64,000 nucleotides of DNA. It comes from Linnemannia elongata. Its lineage: Eukaryota; Mortierellomycota; Mortierellomycetes; Mortierellales; Mortierellaceae. The position numbers and the translations under genes are program-made. The notes beneath the pieces were generated by a model. The model saw only the letters and a list, made by a program, of their open reading frames with translations. It was not told the DNA's origin and searched no databases. Every line of letters begins with the position of its first letter. Positions within the stretch are counted from its first letter, which is position 1. Location of the stretch: the NCBI GenBank assembly GCA_036320915.1, contig JAXBDG010000003.1, forward strand, positions 2,790,001 through 2,854,000, in the 5' to 3' direction. Positions 21,267 to 31,385 of this stretch are shown here, one piece after another.

Positions 21267-21735
21267 GCTTAGTCAGCACTAAGGGACTACAAGTTGGTGG
21301 CGCTGATTAAAGTTAAGGTGTGATGTCATGTAAGAATGACGCTCTGTAAAAATAAAGCTTAAATAAAGAAGACACGTTTCTACTCAGCTCACATTCTGGC
21401 GCACACACCCTATTCATTACACGTACACATACATTAACTCACTCAGTCATATCTTCTCCTCATGTTGATATAACAATCGGCTCTTCATATCATACCGAGG
21501 CCGAATGAAGTAAAGGGACAGAACGGTTCATAGAGGCATTACGTTTTCATCCTTCAAAGTCCGCTCCTTCAAGGCTTGCCTCATGTTATGACCATATTTA
21601 GCCGTTCAAAAAACCCAAGGGTTAATTCAAAAAAATAAAAAAAAATAAAATCTCTGCAGCCTCAAATAAAAGAATGTAGCCCGGCCATTCTTAATGCGTG
21701 GTGGCAATACTTTTCCTTGTGCACATCAGATGAAG
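21267..21735 (+). repeat. Flank repeat next to the crystallin-like gene, copy 2
   Basis: This is the counterpart of 16522-16960 (see there). Its 3' part, from about 21510, also matches 11650-11800 beside copy 1. It includes the dispersed motif at 21521-21570. Confidence 0.75.
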
Positions 21736-21877
21736 ACTCAAGATTGAGCGACAGTATCAAAAAGTCAGAACGTGGCAGGAGGATCTTTAAGTATAGTTTG
21801 AAGTTTATTTGCAACTAGGGTTGTGGCCGGTAAGTTCAGACTCAGAAGAGCGACTTTGGAAACGCTGTATCCAGCAT

Positions 21878-22189
21878 TTAGGTGAAGTAGCAGTAGAAGG
21901 AGGAGGTCACATCGTTGAAGTTCTGCTCCTGCAAGTTGTAGGCGGGACCGGTAATAAGGGGACCAGCACCCTGGCAGCCAGCATCACGGTAAAGTCTGCA
22001 GACAATACCTCCCTGGATATTGGCAGAAGAGATGGCATCGTTGTACTCGCCGACTCCGTAGCAAGTGTTGAGGTTTCCGGTCCAAGTGACGCAGTTACCT
22101 TGGAAGTTGGCGTTGTTGCACACTGTCAACAGGTTGTAGGCAGAGCTGACAGCGGCGAGAGCTGAGGCGACTAAGACGTATTTGAACAT
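21878..22189 (-). CDS. Small secreted crystallin-fold-like protein, 103 aa (copy 2)
   Basis: Same length and start (ATG at 22187-22189) as the gene at 11958-12269. By eye only about eight residues differ, for example NFQGNC for NFSGNC, NIQGG for KVEGG and RDAGCQG for RDGGCKG. All cysteines, the signal peptide, the 5'UTR intron (22191-22290) and the TATA box are kept. Most changes leave the protein sound, which points to purifying selection on both copies rather than decay. It is divergent from the secreted gene at 24964. Confidence 0.85.
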   Translation of the reverse strand: MFKYVLVASALAAVSSAYNLLTVCNNANFQGNCVTWTGNLNTCYGVGEYNDAISSANIQGGIVCRLYRDAGCQGAGPLITGPAYNLQEQNFNDVTSSFYCYFT

Positions 22190-22190
22190 A

Positions 22191-22290
22191 CTGCAAGAAG
22201 CTGCAAGTTAATAACTGAAGAAGTTGAACCTTTGCTAGCAAAATCTGCTACCCTATTGTATTTTGCAAATGTGTAGTGATGCGGCCTTAC
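22191..22290 (-). other. 5'UTR intron of crystallin-like gene, copy 2
   Basis: The donor GTAAGG is at 22290 and the acceptor TTGCAG at 22191, one base before the ATG. The palindrome TTTGCTAGCAAA is kept at 22231-22242. Confidence 0.6.
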
Positions 22291-22403
22291 ATGAGTTTGT
22301 TGGAGGAAGTGGGGACTTGGAGTAGGGGTTGCGAGTGCTGCTACCGGACTTGAGTCTTGAGATAGGATTGGATGTGTGATGCAAGATGCTGGGTAATGCG
22401 ACC

Positions 22404-22413
22404 TCTTTATATA
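22404..22413 (-). promoter_or_regulatory. TATA box (TATATAAAGA) of crystallin-like gene, copy 2
   Basis: A minus-strand TATATAAAG lies about 215 bp upstream of the ATG, matching the position of the box in copy 1. Confidence 0.6.
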
Positions 22414-22658
22414 CGCGAAAGGAATCGTTAAAAAACGAATCAAGTGCAATTATCATCCAACAAACTCCCTTTTCTCTTGTGGTGCAGCGACTACTCCCTC
22501 TGCACTGATACTCACCGAAGCTCACTGCTCATTGCCCAGAGTGTTTTGGTTGAGGCAATTGGAGCATGCTAGGGTGTTGCCAAAATGCCAATGATGTGTT
22601 TGCAGAGTGAGATCAAATACTCAAACTTCTCTGCATGTTCCGTTTCTTACAGTTACCC

Positions 22659-23100
22659 CGCCCATGCATGTTCTATCCCGCATATCATTTTCATGCACTG
22701 TGGACAAACTTTTGCAACCGGCTCCCACGCCGATGCACGTTTCCAGGTCCCGGTTCTTTTCACTGGGCTGGGGGTTGTCTTGTTCTTACAGTTATCCAAA
22801 TCCTTGCGAGGTTCCAAGCCCCGTCCCTTTTCATGCACTGCGCGTAAACTTTCCCCAACAGTTTCCAACGCCAATGCACGTCTCCCGATCACGGTTCTCT
22901 TCAAGCATTGTGTGCTACGATTTTTCGACCGTTCCCACGCCCATGCACCTTTTCAGATCCCGTTTTTTTTTCATGCAAGTGCACACATTTTTTAAAATCG
23001 TTTCCCTCGCCCATGCATATTTCCAAGCCTCATCTCTTGTTCATGCACTGCGTAAACTGTATTTTTTCTAACCGTTATCGGCGCCCTCGCACGCACCCAT
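22659..23100 (+). repeat. Degenerate ~70-bp minisatellite, about 6 units (copy 2)
   Basis: Units start near 22659, 22728, 22797, 22869, 22938 and 23008 at 69-72 bp steps, each opening with a CGCCCATGCAC-like core and containing TTTTCATGCACTG. It is homologous to 12761-13250. The CATGCA core is retained better than the rest of the unit. Confidence 0.75.
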
Positions 23101-24698
23101 GCCCTGATCTAAATAAAGTTTGCGTCAAGGTATGTGCGTCGTTAGATGAATGAATTAGGTTAGTCGCTTTTTAAACTGTCAAGACTCTGCGCATACAATC
23201 TTGCGGTCTTTGCACTCGCCATTTTCCTTACGCCGCTTTAATTATGCGCCGTGCCTAAATTGACACGCCGCAATAAGTAAAAGTAGAGGACGGTTGAAAT
23301 AAAGCCCACAACTGTTATTTCACATGTGGAGTACTTTTGCGGCATTTTTTTTTCAAGAGCTGTAGTTCCTGAAAGAGGGGCTTGGGCTGGGGCTACCATT
23401 GCATTTTTTTCATTCATTTTCGGTAACAAGAAAAACGGTGTGAAGGGAATGTTGGGTATGCATGCAGAATGCAGCATGCAGCTAGCGATGGAGAGGGCCG
23501 AGGATTTTTCGCGATGAGACATCGGATATCCGAGCCGAAGATTTAGCGGCTCCTGCAAGACGCGCTACTTTTTCTTTTTTTTTTGCGAGATAAACAAGGA
23601 CTTGCCAATCCCTTGGAAATAGTGTGGTATCCTAGTCATGGTCACCCTTTTCTCTAAGACATGGGCTTGAACAAGTACTATTTCCATTTTCATTTGACGA
23701 AGACGCGAGCCGTGGGGGTTCGTCTAGGCACAGAAATAAGGAACTTCTTCTCGCTACCCCATTCCTTGATTGACCATTATTTATTCTGATATTGCTGCCC
23801 TCACTGTCCCTCTCACATTCATTTCCGCCCAACCACGTCGCCTTTGAGATTGCTTGAAATTTCTTCTGGGAATTAGTGCAAAAGTGTTAAGTGGACTTGA
23901 GGGAAGCGGTGTAGAACAAACGAAGCATACAGCCTACTGAGGTTATGGAAAAGCTAATTGAAGGATTATTGGTGTATCGGATGGTACACCAGCTGTACAC
24001 AATTTACACTTGTTTCTTTAAAATAGAATGAGCCATTTGCATAGACTTTGTTCTTACTTCATCTCTGACATCCAGCCGAGGTGGTAGGCCACACATCTTG
24101 CACATGTTTGCGTACTCGTTATGTGGTCCATCTTGATAGGAAAGGTGACCGTATCAAGCGCCATAAACATGAGTATGTGCAGTGGGGACAACAAGGAAAA
24201 CAAAAAAAAATAGGACCAACCGGAAAAACAGAACCTGGTTGGACATATCACCTTACTCATCGACTCATGCGAAGAAATGGTACTTTCCAATAGTATTGCA
24301 TCGTTGCAAACCCAGTTTTCTTTGGGAGCGTCGTTCATTTTCATTAAGGTTTTGCAGGGGGTACGCTAGTGCATTTTGATTTCCTTGGTCTTGGCGACTG
24401 GGCTCTGAATGTACATTTCTACTTGGGATGTAGTCCACTGGCAGGAAAACGTCTCTGGTCATTTCAGATGCCCCAGCCTACAATGCATGCATGCAATCGA
24501 ATTTGAATTATGGACTGTCTTATCTCGTTCGGTGCACAAAACAAATCATGCAAAATCCAAACGAAGATTCACTGCGCGGGCTCATATTTTTCGAGAAAAA
24601 CATTTCTCTTTTCAAAAGACGGAAAGTACGAACCACAACCCTTTTCACGTTCACACGCATCACGCCAACTGGCCACCTTGGTGGGCTAAGGCGTATAG
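23101..24698. other. Spacer between divergent secreted genes, copy 2
   Basis: Non-coding and homologous in order to 13251-14693. ACGCCGCTTTA at 23230 and CACGCCGCAA at 23264 echo the motif upstream of the gene at 4839. A CATGCATGCA cluster lies near 24484. Confidence 0.55.
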
Positions 24699-24800
24699 TT
24701 TTTTTTTTTTTTTTTTTTTTTTTGAGGACCCGGGCACTGCGCTGGATTGCACTTTAACGAACGAGCCATCCCCTCCTAGGGTAGTCTGACTCGCTCAGTC
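24699..24800. repeat. T25 tract plus GAGGACCCGGGCACTGCGC element, copy 2
   Basis: This is the counterpart of 14694-14790; the T run is nine bases longer. Confidence 0.35.
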
Positions 24801-24870
24801 CAGGTGCTTTATTCCCAGTTTCATTACTTGCAAAAATAGTTGAAAGGAGCAGGGGCAGAACAGAAACCTC

Positions 24871-24880
24871 TATATAAATA
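24871..24880 (+). promoter_or_regulatory. TATA box (TATATAAATA) of CC-tail secreted gene, copy 2
   Basis: Identical box to copy 1, about 90 bp upstream of the ATG. Confidence 0.7.
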
Positions 24881-24963
24881 CCCTCCATCATCCATCTATT
24901 CTAATTCTTCACTCAAGTAACCCACCCAAGTTTCTCAACTTACACACATCCAAGATTCCAGAC

Positions 24964-25176
24964 ATGTTTGCCCGCACCTACATCACCTACGTTGCCGTTG
25001 CCGCTCTCGCCCTCGTCGCCATGACCAGCGCTGCCCCCGCTGCTGACGCTGGTATTCCTACCCTCGCCGCCGTCGCCCAAGAGATGCCAGGCCCCGACTT
25101 CCTCCCCGTCCCCAAGGAGATGTTCCCCATGTGCTGCCTCCACAATATCGCCGCCTGCTGTATTAGCCAGCAGTAA
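24964..25176 (+). CDS. Small secreted protein with C-terminal CC...CC motif, 70 aa (copy 2)
   Basis: Same length as the gene at 14941-15153. Differences are few and mostly conservative (MFARTY for MLARTY, YVAVAALALVAM in the signal peptide, EMPGPD for EMAGPD, NIAACC for KIAACC, SQQ for SEQ). The mature core PDFLPVPKEMFPMCCLH is unchanged and synonymous changes are visible, so the peptide appears to be under selection. No intron. It is divergent from the crystallin-like gene at 21878-22189. Confidence 0.8.
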   Translation: MFARTYITYVAVAALALVAMTSAAPAADAGIPTLAAVAQEMPGPDFLPVPKEMFPMCCLHNIAACCISQQ

Positions 25177-25904
25177 TTAGCCAAAAATAAGAGCTCTGTA
25201 GCTGCCCCTTTTCAATACTACAATCCCACCCACATTTCTGTCCGGCTAAGTAAAGCTCACTGAGTCTTGCCTATAATGCCATTCCCATGTCTATGTCTAT
25301 TCATTCTATCCACATGCCGTTTCCTGACTCCCTATTGAACTGGTGAGGGGATTTATCCACACTCGTTATAAGAAAGGAAGACGTGGAGTTTTTTTTTCTT
25401 AGTGAATACTGTTGTATCTCGTACACGTGCAAGAGTTTGTTTCTCCGTTCAGAATGTCATGGGTCGTATTTTCTCTCACTTGCTTTTTTGGGTCCCTGAC
25501 AATCGGTTAATGACGAGGGGAGGATTAGGGAGTTGGTTGTGATGGAATGTTTTGAGTGGAACTGGTCAAGTTCCTCACAATTGGGTTGTGCTAGCTGAAA
25601 ATAGAAGGAAACAGTTGTTTTCATTTTTGGTTTGTCAATTTGTTTTGAGATTTTTCTGTATGTGCGAGATGAAGATTTGTATGTGCTTGAGTAAATGAAG
25701 GTGGATGTGTATGTGGGTGTGGGTGTTTATATGTGGGTTTTAATGTGTGTGTACGAGTGGCATCATATTAGGTCATGTAATTCCTGTCCAACGGCCCTAC
25801 CCCCTTTTTCTGTATGCCGTTGTGTTTTCGGTCCTGACAGAAGGATACTACGCGCGAAATTGCGCACTGAGGCAACGCCAAAGGTCATAAGGATATGTAT
25901 TTAA
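25177..25904. other. Segment present only in copy 2 of the duplication
   Basis: In copy 1 the CC-tail gene is followed almost directly by the pseudogene relic; here about 650 extra bases intervene. It contains a GTGTGGGTGT-rich stretch near 25700-25760. No gene is seen. It is either an insertion here or a deletion in copy 1. Confidence 0.5.
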
Positions 25905-25920
25905 GAACGAGGGAAGTGTG

Positions 25921-26215
25921 CTATCCGTTGGTCAAGCCTGCCACCGTGTTCTTGATGTAGACCCAGACCTTTTGGATCGGCTGCAGCTTGCAATGAAGGG
26001 GGGGGGGGGGGGGGGGGGGGGGGGGGTGACTTGCGGATGATATATCCGTCATGCTGGTTCGCAATGGCATAGATGGTCCAAGCCGAGTCTTAAACGTATG
26101 CCTTTGACATGGGGCTCAATGTCATTCTTCATCAGGTTATAAGAGATGTGACAATTCTCTTTATCAAACCACGCCTTAAAATCAGGGCACACATAATCCA
26201 CTCCCTGAGGTCACT
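25921..26215 (-). pseudogene. Decayed secreted-protein gene relic (copy 2)
   Basis: Minus-strand fragments DFKAWFDKENCHI, YAIANQHDG and VWVYIKNTVAGLTNG, followed by a TAG at 25921-25923, are spread over several frames. The homolog is at 15245-15560. A G29 run at 25998-26026 (C29 on the coding strand) has expanded inside it, where copy 1 has a short proline-coding CCTCCTCC stretch. Confidence 0.6.
25998..26026 (+). repeat. Poly(G) tract, G29
   Basis: An uninterrupted run of 29 G. Runs of this length are rare and can form G-quadruplexes; length in the assembly may be imprecise. Confidence 0.9.
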
Positions 26216-26309
26216 CAGATTGGTATTGCCCTGCTGGTTCGAGTGTCCACTTGTGAAGTGGTGATTCATTATCCAAATGAATATGATATTTATTCAAGCC
26301 TTACTAGTC

Positions 26310-28640
26310 GTAAGTGTTTGTAGTTGGCCTGTGTTGAATTGACGGAAGAGCGCTTCTTTTGTCCTTGGGGGATCTTGTTGGATGGACCTATTTTTGGGGG
26401 AGAAATGTTCTCCTTATTCCTGTTCCTGAAGTTAATTGCAGATCCGAGCGAGATTTCGACTGAGTTAGCCAACTCTGATGTAATGTCCTTGAATGAGTTG
26501 TTGAGAATTGAGTTCGTTTGCCTCTCTTATTATTGTTTTGTACTGCTGGTGGCATCGTAACAGGTGATAAGAGGACGAAGGAAAGTATAGATGATTAAAG
26601 ACAAAATTGAAGAAAGGTAGGTGACAGAGCGAACGATCTCAATGATCCTGTTTTACATTTGTGTGATCAACCTGACGCCAAGCTGTCCAAAGCGCGTTTA
26701 TTCGTTATAGTCTCCTCTAAAGTCCATGATGATGTGGAAGCAAAATGGTAGAAGTAAAATACAGGTTCTCGAGAGAGATGTGGGGGATGAATGCAAAGAT
26801 GGAGATGAGTAATTCAAAAACAAAGTTGAAATCGCAAAAAGAAAGATTACTCGTGCTGAGCATGTGCGCAAAATACTCGTGGAGCAGAGGGAAATGACCG
26901 GTCAGTTGAGGGAGAAGAAAATGGGTGATTGGATACCCTGCAGTTGGTGTATGCGCATTTAGATCAACGTCATTGTCTTTATCTTCCCTCCCTTTTCTAC
27001 CTCCACGCCCTACATAGCATCGGTATATTCCTCATTTTTCACACTTTTTCCTCCTCTGACTTGTCAAGCTTCGAGTCAAGTGGTTTTTTTAGAGGGAATT
27101 ACACGACGCGTGAACGACGCCTTTCCCTTGGGAAAGTGAGAAGAAAGGGCACTAATTGGCAAAACAGAAATGAAAGGAAATCATTAATATTGATTGAGCT
27201 TAAAAAAGCAAGAATCCTTAGCAATCAGTATGTAGCGCATAACAGACAGTAAAGCGTGACCTTTCAACCTGCATCCCATCACGAAGTATAATTGGAAGCC
27301 CAGAAGGAGGTTTATTATTTCCCTTGAGGGTTTTTGCCATTGTTTATTTGATAGGTAGCGATGAAGATATGTGGTTGTGAGAGAACTGCAAATAAGGAAC
27401 ATAATAAGAGAAAAAAAAGGGAACAAATAAGGCGTCGGTCTCAAGACTTTCCATTTTTCGCTAAAGGTTTATTTAGTAGCTCTTTTCACTCAATGAAGTG
27501 CATTACGGGAGACATTAGCCCCTATGTGTTGATGACCCTAGCTGCATGTGGTGCTCCTGCATGTTAAACTTGCGACCATGCATAGTAAATGGCAGACTCT
27601 TTCTTCACACTGACTATCAAGTTCATATACAGATACTTTTTCATTAAAGGTTACCTGGCATGGTTAAAAAAAATACCGGAAAGGCAACACACCCACTGAA
27701 AATAAAAGCAGTATCTACAGTGGACAATGCATTGGTGCAATAGAAAAAAGATATTAATCCTCAGTAGGCAGAGAGAAACGCGGGCAAAAGGCTAAGTCCA
27801 CAATGACCGACCTTTAAAGGACAGAGAGAAACTCCGAGAAAAAAAAATAGATAGTCAACACAGTCTAAATACTACAGTGGTCGGTCAAAAGGGCAGTCAC
27901 AACATCGCCTTGCAGAGGATTCTCAACAGAAGCGAGAAGAAACAAAACAACGGTGAGCCGCACACCCATTGCATGGCTCATTAACAGCCAAACCAAGCAA
28001 AGAAATAAGAAAGGAATAAGAAAGGAATAATAACAGTAAAGAACGTTTATGCGTGTGAGTGTCTAAAAAAGACTATTCAATATGTACGGTTAAAAAAAGA
28101 AAGGAGCGAACACGTTCAATCTCAAAACATGAGAAACGAAGCAATCGCCATGTCAACAATTGCTGCTTCCAGCATCAAGCATATCATAAGCAAGAACCTG
28201 CTGGTCTACTCAAAGTCAACTTACTCAAGAGAGCTAGAATATTCACACAATCTGTCGCCTCTGATAAAGCGGTGTCTAAGAAAACGGTTTACAGGAACGC
28301 AAAAGACATGCTCGCAAGGACATTTAGCAGTACCCATAGGCTCCCTACCGTCCACAATACGGAGTGCAGGTAGAAGCAGTAGTAGGAACATGACTGGAAA
28401 ACATTGTATGAAGTATAGAGAAAAGAGAGCAAAAGGAAATGAAATTACGGGCAACCGAAGGGGAGGGTATTTTGGAAAAACAAAAGAAACCGAGGAAAGG
28501 AAGGTGGTAGCAAAAACGAAAAAGAGAATCGGAGAACAAGTGAACAACTAGGACCAAAAGTAAAACCGTTTCAGAGTTCATAGGTCCTGTTTAACCACGT
28601 GAGGTGGACGAAGTGGACAAACTCCAAGATTTTTCTAAGA
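26310..28640. other. Gene-poor region
   Basis: AT-rich with many short unsupported open frames. I find no splice-consistent gene, no domain and no RNA gene in these 2.3 kb. Confidence 0.5.
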
Positions 28641-29734
28641 GTGTTAAAGCAAGGGGCGGGACACCCGACTACGCAGCCACAGGATAAAGAAAATCCATGG
28701 CATGCTACCGACATTGGACGCCCTTCATGCCCGACGACCAGACCTGTACAAAAACGATCAGTGCCGACAGTGTCATGCGACGACGGAGGACAATGAGCAC
28801 ATATGGTTATGCCCAGAGAGCAAGGAGGCCCACGACGAGATCTGGAAGGACGGACTCGGGAGGATCGACTTCTGGGGAGAGATTGCCACGAAACACTACA
28901 ACAGAGAGAGGAAGAAGAGAAGGAAGGAGGGAGAAACAGAGCCCAAGGAGATCGGGTGGGTAGCGACGAGCGTCAGAGCATGCAAAGCGGCGCTGAGGAG
29001 GATCATCCAATGGCCAAGTGCGGAGGACCGCAACGAAGGATACACGGGCGATGAGAAGTGGACGGTCTGCCACATACTCAGAGGACTCGTACCCAAGGCT
29101 CTTGCCACTGAGTGGGCCAAAGTCTTCAAGGAGATGCCCAAGAGCGTTGCCGAACACGTCAGCCGACTATTCTGCAAGTACATCGAGAAGGAGGGCCGAG
29201 AAAAAATATGGAAACCGCGATGCGAGAGAACCGTCGAATGGGAGAAACAGCAGGGTATCACAGAAAGACGGAAGCACAAACCCCCGGAGGAGCGGCCAAA
29301 GTCCCAATGGCAACAAATATATAGACGGAAACCCAGAGCGAATGAATGCGAGTGCGGGCGGCCCCTGGCGGAGCACGAAGAGGGACGATGCCCTGGCGTT
29401 CAGAATGATACACATGCAGCCGACCGAGTGATGATCGAGGCCTTACTAGGCCGGAGGAGAATGGATATTATGGAAAAAAGAGGAGCGATGACAGTTAAAG
29501 AGTTCGAGACGGAGGACACCTAGTTTTCCCCCTTGAACCGCCCCCGAAGGGCAGCAAGGGTCATCCGGAGATATGCGCAGGTGCGCCTGGCGCAGAATAC
29601 GGATTGTGTTTCCTCGGTTTTGCGCAGTACACTCTATCTATTCTACTTTGCTATAACGACGTAGAATGCCGTACTCATGAGCTACACTTAGACTTCCGTT
29701 TTCGGATTAAAACTTTGACGTTCCAAAAAAAAAA
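28641..29734 (+). mobile_element. 5'-truncated non-LTR retrotransposon (LINE), 3' end
   Basis: A frame of about 290 codons (about 28650-29523) begins without a start in GRDTRLRSHRIKKIHGMLPT and contains CRQCHATTEDNEHIWLC, a CX2CX8HX3C zinc knuckle of the kind found after the reverse transcriptase of LINEs. A Lys/Arg/Glu-rich tail follows, with a second CECGRPLAEH element near the C-terminus. About 200 bp of 3'UTR end in an A10 run at 29725-29734. No reverse transcriptase or endonuclease sequence remains upstream, which is typical of abortive 5'-truncated insertion. No target-site duplication is evident. Confidence 0.75.
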
Positions 29735-29830
29735 GTATCAGACTGGGGGCGTGACTTCAGTACCGGCAGGCATAGTTCAGATAACTGCAGACGCAAGAAT
29801 GTGTGTGTGGTGTGTTTAGGTATATATAGA

Positions 29831-29847
29831 TCTCTCTCTCTCTCTCT
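29831..29847 (+). repeat. (CT)n microsatellite
   Basis: About eight CT units. Confidence 0.8.
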
Positions 29848-29979
29848 AAGACGCAAGTAAACGACGATCACTCTCACATTCTGCTCGGGTTATCAGAAGG
29901 AAAGGGTGCTTTATGTTAAGAAGTGCTACATTTAAAAGATCTAATCATACTGCTAGGAACACGAACAGCATTGTGCATA

Positions 29980-30037
29980 CCTGCTCGGGTTATCAGAACG
30001 AAAGGTGCTGTTCCTTCTGATCGCGAGCAGGCTTTTT
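29980..30037 (+). repeat. Imperfect ~20-bp hairpin followed by T5
   Basis: The left arm starts CCTGCTCGGGTTATCAGAA at 29980. The right arm, ending CGAGCAGG at 30031, is nearly its reverse complement with a two-base mismatch. The loop is about 7 nt, and TTTTT follows. A copy of the left arm only, CTGCTCGGGTTATCAGAA, lies at about 29880. Confidence 0.6.
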
Positions 30038-30120
30038 CTATACTAGGTAGCTTAAGGGGTCCCTACGCCACCACCACTTCCTCCTACAGCGCACCCCCGT
30101 GAACATGTCGGCTGGAATGC

Positions 30121-30419
30121 CTAACACTGACCAGCTGAACTTTGACATGTCCAATAATAGCTACGCCCGTCAATTGTGTCCCAATGGCCTACTCCATACT
30201 AAGTGCCGTAATCTTTCTCATAAGAGATGTAGTTGTTGCCTGTAGACTTTTTCACATACCAAGTTGCACCGCAGCCCAATTAAAATCAGCGGTGGCGCAA
30301 ACTTTTCCATCTCACCAAAATCTGACTTGGTTGTTGGAATATTTGTTCCAATCAATTCCAGCTGTAGCATAGACAGCGCTTAAGGACGCAAAGGATACGA
30401 CGACTGTTGAGAACTTCAT
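30121..30419 (-). pseudogene. Broken small secreted-protein gene
   Basis: The ATG at 30417-30419 starts a good signal peptide (MKFSTVVVSFASLSAVYA) followed by about 18 residues and an in-frame TGA after NQVRFW. The frame continues beyond it with DGKVCATADFNW, then a frameshift near 30250, an internal TAG after EKDYGT, and a natural-looking end at TAG 30121-30123 after QSSAGQC. Three lesions make it a pseudogene. A candidate 5'UTR intron (30436-30537) precedes the ATG, the same design as the crystallin-like genes. No family is recognised. Confidence 0.65.
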
Positions 30420-30842
30420 TGTCCGAGTTGATGTTCTTCAAGTAGTCAAAGAAGAGGAAATCGAAAAATAAAAGAAATTAGGATCAAAATCATAAAAGGA
30501 GGTCACACATAGGACAACAGTTGCGGGATGTGCTTACCTTATTTGCAGGGGAATGCTTAGGAGGATGTGGGCAACAAAAGGGAATAAGGTCCTTTATGTC
30601 TAGTGGTAAGGTTGACTCTGAGTAATATAACACAGGGCAGAGGGAGAATTGTAGGTAATGAGTTAGACAGATATGATAGAAAGTATAGAATAGGAAGTGA
30701 AGGTCAAGAGTGATTTCTGATTACCTTGTTGGAGAGTAGGGAGGACTGAGGTTCCATGGTAGCGAATCTTCTCTATTTATACTTATTAACGAAGAGAGAT
30801 TTTCAAGTTGGAAAATGGTACACAAGTGATGAGCACATTCAA

Positions 30843-30875
<33 letters not shown>

Positions 30876-30900
30876 AAATGTGTATTTGTATTAATAGGCA
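30420..30900. other. Upstream region of the pseudogene
   Basis: AT-rich, with an A30 run at 30844-30873. No gene is seen. Confidence 0.5.
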
Positions 30901-31385
30901 GTGAAATGTTGGGTTTGACATCAAACATAAACAAGCACATATTTTTCTTGTTTTCTTTGTGTTCGTTCCTGTTTTGTTGTTTGTTTGTTTATTTATCCTT
31001 TCGTACAGCACACACACATACTTACATCTCTTTCCCTCTTATCCTTCTCTTATTCATTTGCGGGTGTAGCCTTAACGACTCCAATGTAGGTACGAAAAAA
31101 GACCAAAGAAGAAAAAAAAGAGCCCAGTAAATAGACCATTTCCCTTCCTCATCTCCCGCCCCTTTTCAACACGCAATGGATCGAGGCGCTTCTCTGCTTA
31201 ATCAACTTCTACATCTACAGGGTACGAAAAAAGTTCCCTCCTTTAATCTCTAGCGCTAACACCAAGTCAAGGCGAAGTATTCTTTTAATTTCATACTAGA
31301 TACTATTAACCTTTCCACCCAACACTTCCAAGCATCCTTGTGTTTGCGTACTCTACAGCGGCCAAGAACTACCTTGCTGGCCTGT
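30901..31385. repeat. 3' flank of monooxygenase A, source-type copy of 15695-16200
   Basis: Similar in order to 15695-16200 (see there). It is joined directly to the stop codon of the intact monooxygenase, so this is the more complete copy. Confidence 0.7.

Noticed and set aside
20802..21282. Long overlapping frames rich in Phe, Leu and Ser
   Set aside because: Derived from a pyrimidine-rich tract in two frames at once; ends coincide with the repeat border. Kept only as a doubtful note.
27361..28581. Search for CRISPR arrays, bacterial operons or phage genes
   Set aside because: No regularly spaced repeats or such genes were seen here or elsewhere; the window is eukaryotic throughout.
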